A stretch of DNA of 5,084 nucleotides, taken from the NCBI GenBank assembly GCA_016933355.1, contig JAFGBC010000243.1, positions 1-5,084 on the forward strand, given 5' to 3'. A program made the position numbers and the translations under genes. The stretch comes from Candidatus Aminicenantota bacterium (lineage in GTDB: Bacteria > Acidobacteriota > Aminicenantia > Aminicenantales > JAFGBC01). Positions 1-5,000 of this stretch are shown piece by piece; the stretch's first letter is position 1; each line of letters begins with the position of its first letter. The notes under the pieces were generated by a model. That model did no database searches and was not told where the DNA came from. It saw nothing but the letters and a program-made list of their open reading frames with translations.

Positions 1-718
1 GAACCAGATCATCGACCTGCCGGCCGCGGATTTGAAGATCGAGCCGATGCCGGCGCTCGCCCAGGGCGTCTCCTGGAGCAAGCTCGTCGGCCCCGGGCCC
101 TTCGAGGCCGACGGCCCGTTCACGCTCTTCGTCCAGCCGGTGCCCGAGGCCTGGACGGCCGAGCAGGCCGCCCAGTACCTCGGCGAACAGAACCATCTTT
201 TCCTCGAATTCCTGGCCGTCCAGGAAGTCTATCCCGGCCGCTTCGTCCCGACCGCCCTATCCCGTCCGGGCTCTTCGATCGTCCGGCGCATGGCCGCCAA
301 TCAAGCCCTGCTCAAAGCCTGGCCGCTCGGGCTGGGCGAAACGCTCATCATGTCCGGCTACGGGAGCTACGACCTCCGGATGCGGCTGTTCCAGCTCAAG
401 CTCCTCCTCAAGAACGCCATCGATTTTCAGATGGACATCAACATCCACCAGGGGACCTTCAGCAAGGACCAGGTCGTGAAATACATGACCCAGTTCGGCT
501 TCATGTCCCAGGCCGAGGCCGAGCGGCGCTTCACCGAGATCGTCCTCAACCCGGGCGAGGCGGCCGCGACCTACGTCGGCTACCAGGAGATCCTGGATAT
601 GGAAAAGGACTACAAGGCCCTCAAGGGAGAGGCCTTCAGCCAGAAGGACTTCCTGAGCAAGCTCCTGAGCTTCGGCCCGATTCCGCTGCGCCTCCTCAAA
701 GCCAAGATGGCCCAGTGA
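1..718 (+). CDS. DUF885-family protein, C-terminal part, degenerate metallopeptidase motif
   Basis: This is the 3' end of a gene that starts before the window. The frame is open from the first complete codon at position 2 to the TGA at 716-718, so the TTG at 32 is not a real start. Residue numbers here count from that TTG. The C-terminal half resembles the DUF885 family (HExxH-type metallopeptidase clan): an amphipathic stretch around residues 116-135, INIHQGTFSKDQ (136-147), an AEAERRF segment, NPGEAAATYVGYQEI (173-187) and the closing LLSFGPIPLRLL. In the family the metal motif reads roughly HExxPGH, followed by EGW. Here the matching place reads QEVYPGR (64-70, nt 221-241) and later KAW (105-107). 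Both histidines and the later glutamate are therefore replaced, while the first glutamate and PG remain. I infer a related fold with lost or altered zinc chemistry. Signal peptide and N-terminal domain lie outside the window. The family call is fairly secure; the function is unknown. Confidence 0.75.
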   Translation, partial: NQIIDLPAADLKIEPMPALAQGVSWSKLVGPGPFEADGPFTLFVQPVPEAWTAEQAAQYLGEQNHLFLEFLAVQEVYPGRFVPTALSRPGSSIVRRMAANQALLKAWPLGLGETLIMSGYGSYDLRMRLFQLKLLLKNAIDFQMDINIHQGTFSKDQVVKYMTQFGFMSQAEAERRFTEIVLNPGEAAATYVGYQEILDMEKDYKALKGEAFSQKDFLSKLLSFGPIPLRLLKAKMAQ

Positions 719-738
719 GGCCGCCCTTCGCAGACACG

Positions 739-775
739 CGGTGCCGCCGTCCCGGACGGCGGCACCGTTTTTTTT
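739..775 (+). terminator. Intrinsic terminator after the DUF885-type gene
   Basis: A perfect 13-bp stem is seen: CGGTGCCGCCGTC at 739-751 pairs with GACGGCGGCACCG at 755-767 around a 3-base loop. Eight consecutive T follow directly at 768-775. It lies 20 bases after the stop codon at 716-718 and ends 9 bases before the tatD start codon. This is a textbook rho-independent terminator. Its closeness to the next gene raises the question of where the tatD transcript begins. Confidence 0.95.
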
Positions 776-784
776 CGCCCTGAG

Positions 785-1618
785 ATGGAGACGCTATCCT
801 CTCCCGGCGCCGCCGAGCGTTTCGGTCTCGTCGACTCCCACGCCCACCTCGACATGGAGGCGTTCGCCCGGGATCGGGACGAGGTCGTCGCCCGCGCCTT
901 CCAAGCCGGACTCGAGTCCGTCCTCTGCCCCGCCGAGCTGACCGAGGAGCGGAGCGCCGCCGTCGTCCTCGACCTCGTCCGCCGGCATCCGCGTCTCCTC
1001 GCCGCGGCCGGCGTTCATCCCCACCGGGCCGCGCTCTACGGCCGCGCCGCCGAGGACGCCCTGCGCCGCCTGGCGGCCGGGGGCGAGATCCGGGCCGTCG
1101 GTGAGATCGGGCTCGACTTCCATTACAACCTCTCGCCTCCCTCCGACCAGAGCCGGGCGTTCCGGGCCCAGCTCGGGCTCGCCGCCGAGCTCCGCCTGCC
1201 GGTCATCCTGCACAGCCGGGACGCAGGACCCGAAGTCCTGGACGCGGTCCGCGAGGCGAATCTGTCGCGGGGCGGCGTCCTTCACTGTTTCACGGAATCC
1301 TGGCCCATCGCCGCCCGCGCTCTGGACCTGGGGCTCCACATCTCCTTCTCGGGCATCCTGACCTTCCCCGGGGCGACCGACCTCCGAGAAACGGCCCGTC
1401 GCATCCCCGACGGCCGCCTCCTGGTCGAGACCGACGCCCCTTACCTCGCGCCGGTCCCCTACCGGGGCAAGGGCCGCCGGAACGAGCCGGCCTGGGTCGT
1501 CGAAACGGCCCGGCTCCTGGCCGGACTGCGGAACGTCCCCTTCGAAGAGTTGGCCGACGCGACCACCCGGACCTACTGCGGCCTGTTCGGGTTTGAAAAA
1601 AGCCGGACCGGGTGCTAA
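785..1618 (+). CDS. tatD: TatD-family metal-dependent hydrolase (DNase-like)
   Basis: A 277-residue TIM-barrel amidohydrolase-type protein of the TatD/YcfH family, cytosolic metal-dependent hydrolases with reported DNase activity. All family metal and active-site motifs are visible in order: DSHAHLD (residues 17-23, H19 and H21), GVHPH (76-80), GEIGLDFHY (106-114, E107), ILHSRDA (141-147, H143), LHCF (166-169, H167) and VETDAPYLAP (214-223, D217). Length is slightly above the usual ~255-265, through about 14 extra N-terminal residues before the first strand. ATG 785 is chosen because no other ATG, GTG or TTG lies in frame between the previous gene's stop at 716 and the DSHAHLD motif. There is no clear Shine-Dalgarno sequence; the upstream bases are the terminator T-run plus CGCCCTGAG. 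It is the first gene of a likely operon, 13 bases before the prenyl synthase. The exact TatD subgroup and physiological substrate cannot be told. Confidence 0.93.
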   Translation: METLSSPGAAERFGLVDSHAHLDMEAFARDRDEVVARAFQAGLESVLCPAELTEERSAAVVLDLVRRHPRLLAAAGVHPHRAALYGRAAEDALRRLAAGGEIRAVGEIGLDFHYNLSPPSDQSRAFRAQLGLAAELRLPVILHSRDAGPEVLDAVREANLSRGGVLHCFTESWPIAARALDLGLHISFSGILTFPGATDLRETARRIPDGRLLVETDAPYLAPVPYRGKGRRNEPAWVVETARLLAGLRNVPFEELADATTRTYCGLFGFEKSRTGC

Positions 1619-1631
1619 CATAAGCCCCGCC

Positions 1632-2663
1632 ATGACCGACGTTCCCTCTCCTCCGTATCCGGCTTCGCGCCCGTTCTTTTCTCCCGATGCCGACCTTCGC
1701 GCCCAGTACGCTCCGATCCAGGCCGACCTCGACCGGGTCGACGTCGCGCTCGAGCGCCTCGCGGACGGCTCCCCGCCTCTCATCCGGGAGGCCGCCGGCT
1801 ATGTCGTCCGCGGCTCGGGCAAGCGTCTGCGGCCGGCCTTACTCATCCTTTGCGCCCGGGCCTCCGGCTACCGCGGCGAAGACCATGTCGCGCTTTCGGC
1901 CGTGGTCGAGGTCATCCACGCCGCGAGCCTGATCCACGACGACATCATCGACGGCGCGGACCTGCGCAGGGGGCAGGCCACCCCTCACCATCGCTGGGGC
2001 TTGCGCCTCTCCGTCCTGCTCGGAGATTTCCTCTACCTCAAGGCCTTCCGACTGGCCCTCGACTTCAAGGACGACCGCATCGTCCGCAGCTTGGCCCGCG
2101 CCGCGTCGCACATGATTGAGGGCGTCCTGATGGAATGCGCCTACAGCCGCGACCCGACGACCTCGGAAGATATCTATCTTGAGATCGTCGCCAAGAAAAC
2201 GGCGGCTCTGTTCGCGGCCGGCTGTTCGATCGGAGGCATCCTGGGCGGGCTGGCGCCGGGATCCATCGATGCCCTGAGCCGCTTCGGCGCGGGCGTCGGC
2301 ACGGCCTTCCAGATCGTCGACGACCTGCTCGATTTCACCGGAAGCCCCGGCGAGCTGGGCAAGCCCGTCCTGAGCGACCTCAGGGAAGGCCGGATCACCC
2401 TGCCCCTGATCGCGGCCCTGCGCCGCGCCGAACCGGCCGGCCGGGAGCGGATCGCATCCCTCCTCCGGACCGAGGCGCTTTCCCCGGCCGCGATGGACGA
2501 GATCTTAGCCTTCGTGACCGGCAACGGCGCCCTCGCCGAGGCCCGCCGGCGGGCCGTCCGGGAGACGAAGGACGCGCTGGCCTGCCTCGACGCGCTTCCG
2601 GCTTCGGCTCACGCGGAGAGCCTGCGCGGGCTGGCGACGCTCATCGCGAACAGGACGCATTGA
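1632..2663 (+). CDS. Polyprenyl diphosphate synthase, probably long-chain (IspB/HepT-like)
   Basis: A 343-residue trans-isoprenyl diphosphate synthase that condenses isopentenyl diphosphate onto an allylic diphosphate, typically for quinone side chains. Motifs seen: GSGKRLRP (61-68), the first aspartate-rich motif HDDIID (102-107) followed by LRRGQATPHHRWG, GDFLYLKAF (131-139), KKT (188-190), the second aspartate-rich motif QIVDDLLDF (227-235), and GKPVLSDLREGRITLP (243-258). Position -5 from the first Asp of the first motif is Ala (A98) and -4 is Ser. These small residues are as in long-chain enzymes such as octaprenyl synthase, rather than the bulky aromatic ones of farnesyl synthases; chain length is therefore inferred. 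ATG 1632 is preferred over the in-frame TTG at 1593, which would overlap tatD and adds unconserved residues. No strong ribosome site is seen, so translation may be coupled to tatD, which ends 13 bases upstream. The enzyme looks complete and active. Confidence 0.93.
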   Translation: MTDVPSPPYPASRPFFSPDADLRAQYAPIQADLDRVDVALERLADGSPPLIREAAGYVVRGSGKRLRPALLILCARASGYRGEDHVALSAVVEVIHAASLIHDDIIDGADLRRGQATPHHRWGLRLSVLLGDFLYLKAFRLALDFKDDRIVRSLARAASHMIEGVLMECAYSRDPTTSEDIYLEIVAKKTAALFAAGCSIGGILGGLAPGSIDALSRFGAGVGTAFQIVDDLLDFTGSPGELGKPVLSDLREGRITLPLIAALRRAEPAGRERIASLLRTEALSPAAMDEILAFVTGNGALAEARRRAVRETKDALACLDALPASAHAESLRGLATLIANRTH

Positions 2664-2674
2664 GGGAAGGGGGA
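2662..2674 (+). promoter_or_regulatory. Purine-rich ribosome binding site supporting the GTG start of the CYTH gene
   Basis: The run GAGGGAAGGGGGA begins inside the TGA stop of the prenyl synthase and ends 5 bases before GTG 2680. It is the only strong Shine-Dalgarno-like stretch on the plus strand operon. It fixes the non-ATG start of the next gene. Confidence 0.7.
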
Positions 2675-2679
2675 CGGCC

Positions 2680-3198
2680 GTGACCGAGGTCGAGATCAAG
2701 GTCCGCATCGCGGACGCCGAGGCCCTGGCCGCCAAGCTGCGCGAGCTGGGCGCCGTCCCCGTCCACCCCCGCCGGCGCGAGGACAACGTCCTCTACGATT
2801 TTTCGTCCGGTGACCTGCGCCGGCGGCAGGAAGCGCTTCGCGTCCGGGTCGTCGGGAAGAAGTGCTTCCTGACCTTCAAGGGCCAGCCCCAGCGGTCGCG
2901 CCGCTTCAAGGTCCGCACGGAGCACGAGTCCGAGGTCCGTTCGGCCGCCGCCCTCCGCAAGATCCTCCGCTCGCTGGGGCTCCGGCAGACCGCCCGCTAC
3001 GGAAAGTTCCGAACGGTCTTCCGGCTCGGCCGCCTGACGATCTGTCTCGACGAGTTGACCATCGGGCGTTTCCTCGAGCTGGAGGGGAAGCGGAGCGATA
3101 TCGTCAAGGTCGCCCGGGCCCTGGGCTACGGGCCGGCCGACTTCATCCGTTCGAGCTATCTCACGCTGCTGGCCGAAGCGGCCGCGCGGAAAGCCTAG
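2680..3198 (+). CDS. CYTH-domain protein (CyaB / class IV adenylyl cyclase-like, triphosphate-binding)
   Basis: A 172-residue single-domain protein of the CYTH superfamily: a triphosphate tunnel fold whose members include class IV adenylyl cyclase, thiamine triphosphatase and inorganic triphosphatase. The N-terminal ExExK signature is present as E3-V-E5-I-K7. Further charged tunnel residues appear in the expected order: ALRVRV (R54, R56), TFKG (65-68, K67), KVRTEHESEV (77-86), YGKFRTVF (107-114, K109 and R111), CLDELTIGRFLELEG (122-136, with D124, E133 and E135) and a C-terminal SSYLTLL. The length fits the CyaB-like subgroup. The GTG start is set by the strong ribosome site just upstream and by the signature beginning at residue 3. 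It is the last gene of the run, 16 bases after the prenyl synthase, and its TAG stop overlaps the rpoZ stop on the other strand. The sequence does not decide between cyclase and phosphatase activity; phosphatase is the commoner outcome in such contexts (inference). Confidence 0.88.
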   Translation: MTEVEIKVRIADAEALAAKLRELGAVPVHPRRREDNVLYDFSSGDLRRRQEALRVRVVGKKCFLTFKGQPQRSRRFKVRTEHESEVRSAAALRKILRSLGLRQTARYGKFRTVFRLGRLTICLDELTIGRFLELEGKRSDIVKVARALGYGPADFIRSSYLTLLAEAAARKA

Positions 3199-3566
3199 AC
3201 GTCTTCGTCCTCGGACTCGGCCTCGACGTCCGACTCGCCCTCTTCGTCGTCCCCTTCGTCCTTGTCCCCCGCCTCGGCGCCGTCCTCGCTCGCGTCTAAT
3301 TCGCCGCCGACGCCCACGGCCTCGATCTCGCCGCCCAGGTCGTCGCCGAGGAAGACCTGCTCTTCGATCGCGGGGGTTTCCTCCTTGAGGTCCGCGACGA
3401 TATCATACTCGATGACGCCTTCCTGGAGCTCCATCTGGGCGATCCGGATCGGGTTGGTGGACTTCAGCTTGATCTTGGGCTTGGCGCCCTTGAGGAGCTG
3501 CTTGGCCCGCTTGGAGGCCAGGATGACAAAGCGGAATTTGCTGTCGACGTCGCCGTAATGTCTCAA
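3195..3566 (-). CDS. rpoZ: RNA polymerase omega subunit with long acidic C-terminal tail
   Basis: A 123-residue protein. Residues 8-57 match the omega core: VDSKFRFVILASKRAKQLL (7-25) corresponds to the E. coli NRFDLVLVAARRARQM segment, and NPIRIAQMELQEGVI (38-52) to TTVIALREIEEGLI. Omega binds the beta' subunit and helps RNA polymerase assembly. Start: TTG at 3566-3564, preceded by AAGGAG at 3582-3577 with a 10-base gap. A further in-frame TTG at 3614 would lie upstream of the predicted transcription start, so it is not used. Omega proteins are usually about 60-100 residues. This one carries an extra ~65 residues ending in a strongly acidic low-complexity tail: 19 of the last 33 residues are Asp or Glu. 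It is the second minus-strand gene, 106 bases after the ketosynthase stop, and probably has its own promoter. Its stop overlaps the CYTH stop. Identification is good for the core; the tail's role is unknown. Confidence 0.88.
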   Translation of the reverse strand: MRHYGDVDSKFRFVILASKRAKQLLKGAKPKIKLKSTNPIRIAQMELQEGVIEYDIVADLKEETPAIEEQVFLGDDLGGEIEAVGVGGELDASEDGAEAGDKDEGDDEEGESDVEAESEDEDV

Positions 3567-3576
3567 CGGGATATGT

Positions 3577-3582
3577 CTCCTT
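3577..3582 (-). promoter_or_regulatory. Shine-Dalgarno site deciding the TTG start of rpoZ
   Basis: Minus-strand AAGGAG lies 10 bases before the TTG at 3566. It is an almost ideal ribosome binding sequence. No ATG or GTG lies in frame between it and the conserved SKFRF core, so the TTG is the best start even though the spacing is on the long side. Confidence 0.75.
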
Positions 3583-3604
3583 GGTGTTTGCCGAACGATG
3601 CGAT

Positions 3605-3633
3605 AACATACCAAAAAACGGGAAAAAAAACAA
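3605..3633 (-). promoter_or_regulatory. Candidate sigma70-type promoter for rpoZ
   Basis: On the minus strand TTGTTT (3633-3628, 3 of 6 to TTGACA) is followed after exactly 17 bases by TATGTT (3610-3605, 4 of 6 to TATAAT). The spacer is T-rich. Transcription would start near 3598, giving a leader of about 32 bases that contains the AAGGAG site. The hexamers are moderate, so this is a candidate. Its -35 region and spacer lie in the T-run of the ketosynthase terminator. Confidence 0.5.
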
Positions 3634-3659
3634 GAGGTCCGTTTCGGGGCCGAAGGACC
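3623..3659 (-). terminator. Probable intrinsic terminator of the ketosynthase gene
   Basis: Read on the minus strand, 13 bases after the ketosynthase stop, GGTCC (3659-3655) pairs with GGACC (3640-3636). Inside it TTCGG (3654-3650) pairs with CCGAA (3647-3643), with a 2-base bulge on the 3' side. The sequence TCTTG plus eight T follows at 3635-3623. The stem is imperfect and the T-run is set off by a few bases, so it is weaker than the 739-775 terminator. It is oriented only for minus-strand transcripts. Confidence 0.6.
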
Positions 3660-3672
3660 GTCGCAACCCCGG

Positions 3673-4887
3673 TCAAGAAAACAGGTCGGGCGAGGAAACG
3701 ACGAGGGAAGCGGCGTTGCCGCCGAACCCGGCCGCGTTGACCATGACCTTCTTGACGATCCGGCCCCGGTTCCGGGCCCGGTTCGGGTAGGGCAGGTTCA
3801 GGACGAGCTGGTGGCGGAGGACGAGGAGGGCCAGCTCCAAGCTGAAAGCCGCCGAAGCGCCGAAGGTATGACCGACCTTCCATTTGTTGGCGTAAAGGTC
3901 GGGGACCTCGTTCCCGAAGGCCGCCCGGACGGCCGCGAGCTCGGCCTCGTCGCCTTGAAGCGTTCCGGGCGCGTGCAGGATGATGAGGTCGACCGGGGCG
4001 TCCGTCAGACAGCCGCCGAGCGCCATGGCCATGGCCTTGCGCAGGGCGTCTCCCTCGGGCGTCAGCCCGACCGGCGAGGGAATCCGCTCGAAGCCGTAGC
4101 CGATGCTCTCGATGACTCCGGCGAGGCCGGCTTTCGCCGCCCGGCGCGGAAGCACGGCTTCCAAGGCGAAGACGCAAGCGCCTTCGCCCAGGATCATGGT
4201 ATTGTCCTCGGGCGGATCGGCCAGGGGCCGCGAGGGATAAGGATCGTCGGCCTTGTTCGCGTAGATGCCCAGGGCGTCGAGGTGGGCCAGCGTGAAGGCC
4301 GTCAGGGGCGCCTCGCTGCCTCCGGCCAGGAAGCGGTCGGCCATGCCCGCCCTGAGCCAGGCGGCGGCGTTGAAGACGGCCTGGGAGGCCGTGCTGCAGG
4401 TCATCGAGGACGAGATGATCGGGCCCTCGAGGACGAGGACTCCGGCCACGGCGCTCGAGAGGTGGCCCAGCGTCGTCAACGGCGACGTCAGGATCGGAAT
4501 CCGCCGGCCGGGTTCGCGGAGGAACTCCCGGTGGGCGTCCTCCCAGTATCCGGTGGCCCCGCGCGACGAGCCGATGTTGACGCCGATCTGAAGACCGTCC
4601 TTGACCGCCTCCCAGCCGCTGGCCCGGAAGGCGGATTCGGAAGCCGCGATCGCCATCAGGACCGAGCGGTCGAATTTCTTGGCCTTGGGATGACGGGCGA
4701 TGACGTCCCGGAGGAGCGATTCGCCCTCGGGGCCGAGCGGAACGACGGGACGGACGGCGCCTTCGAAGGTCCGGGGCGCGGCGCAGCTCTTCTTGTCCTT
4801 GTAGCTTTCGAGGACGCGGACCTCGTCGCAGCCCAGCGCGGAAACCGACCCCCAGGACCGGACGGCGACGACCCGCTTGAAGCCCAT
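3673..4887 (-). CDS. Stand-alone beta-ketoacyl-ACP synthase (KAS II / FabF-like, divergent)
   Basis: A 404-residue thiolase-fold condensing enzyme, which joins an acyl chain with a malonyl unit on acyl carrier protein. The Cys-His-His triad is complete: C164 in SSMTCSTAS (160-168), H305 in LHAPGTLQGD (304-313) and H340 in NKWKVGHTFGAS (334-345), with the supporting lysine K335. GEGACVFALE (234-243) and the closing GFGGN (387-391) are also present. Length is close to FabF (~412). Departures from the family: Thr instead of the usual Ala/Gly/Cys before the nucleophile, HAPGT where HGTGT is usual, and PEDN where the RDG of the gate loop is usual. The N-terminus MGFKRVVAVRSWGSVSALG matches the family start, so ATG 4887 is secure. 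No acyl carrier protein, reductase or dehydratase gene is beside it in the window, so a dedicated role in fatty acid or specialised acyl-chain synthesis cannot be decided. It has its own strong promoter, 8 bases from the ATG. Confidence 0.9.
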   Translation of the reverse strand: MGFKRVVAVRSWGSVSALGCDEVRVLESYKDKKSCAAPRTFEGAVRPVVPLGPEGESLLRDVIARHPKAKKFDRSVLMAIAASESAFRASGWEAVKDGLQIGVNIGSSRGATGYWEDAHREFLREPGRRIPILTSPLTTLGHLSSAVAGVLVLEGPIISSSMTCSTASQAVFNAAAWLRAGMADRFLAGGSEAPLTAFTLAHLDALGIYANKADDPYPSRPLADPPEDNTMILGEGACVFALEAVLPRRAAKAGLAGVIESIGYGFERIPSPVGLTPEGDALRKAMAMALGGCLTDAPVDLIILHAPGTLQGDEAELAAVRAAFGNEVPDLYANKWKVGHTFGASAAFSLELALLVLRHQLVLNLPYPNRARNRGRIVKKVMVNAAGFGGNAASLVVSSPDLFS

Positions 4888-4895
4888 GACGCTTC

Positions 4896-4924
4896 TTTAT
4901 AGCATAGGTGCCGCGCCTTCTCAA
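4896..4924 (-). promoter_or_regulatory. Strong sigma70-type promoter of the ketosynthase gene, near-leaderless
   Basis: On the minus strand TTGAGA (4924-4919, 5 of 6 to TTGACA) and TATAAA (4901-4896, 5 of 6 to TATAAT) are separated by exactly 17 bases. Only 8 bases (GAAGCGTC) lie between the -10 box and ATG 4887. Transcription normally starts about 7 bases past the -10 box, so the mRNA would begin within about 0-3 bases of the start codon. There is no Shine-Dalgarno site that such a transcript could contain. Confidence 0.75.
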
Positions 4925-4942
4925 ACGGCGCGGATCGCCCGG

Positions 4943-4977
4943 CGGCCGCCGCCCCTCCGGAGCGGAGGCCGCGGCCG
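4943..4977. other. GC-rich two-part hairpin upstream of the ketosynthase promoter
   Basis: An outer 7-bp stem pairs CGGCCGC (4943-4949) with GCGGCCG (4971-4977). A small internal loop separates it from a perfect inner 6-bp stem, CCTCCG (4954-4959) with CGGAGG (4963-4968), around loop GAG. No T-run follows on either strand. It could be a weak or rho-type terminator remnant, a protein site, or chance pairing in GC-rich DNA. Confidence 0.45.
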
Positions 4978-5000
4978 ATGTCCCTCTCGCCGGGAATCCG

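Noticed and set aside
32..34. TTG as the start of the first gene
   Set aside because: The frame is open to the left edge and the encoded segment is only the C-terminal part of the family, so the gene begins before the window.
1593..1631. An upstream TTG start adding 13 residues to the prenyl synthase
   Set aside because: It would overlap the end of tatD, has no ribosome site, and adds residues unlike family N-termini. ATG 1632 is the more natural start.
794..1783. A 329-codon open frame on the minus strand opposite tatD and the prenyl synthase start
   Set aside because: It is low-complexity, rich in Gly, Arg and Glu with no recognisable motif, and lies antisense to a gene with all TatD motifs. 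Long antisense frames are expected in GC-rich DNA.
3558..3790. Short plus-strand frames in the gap between rpoZ and the ketosynthase end
   Set aside because: They are very basic, have no ribosome site, and run across the promoter, the terminator and the 3' end of the ketosynthase on the other strand.
3811..4902. A 363-codon open frame on the plus strand opposite the ketosynthase
   Set aside because: No motif or plausible protein composition is seen, and it is fully antisense to a ketosynthase with an intact catalytic triad.
3563..4924. A 453-codon minus-strand open frame overlapping the ketosynthase in another frame
   Set aside because: The translation is dominated by Arg, Gly and Pro, typical of a shifted frame in GC-rich coding DNA, while the overlapping frame encodes the conserved enzyme.
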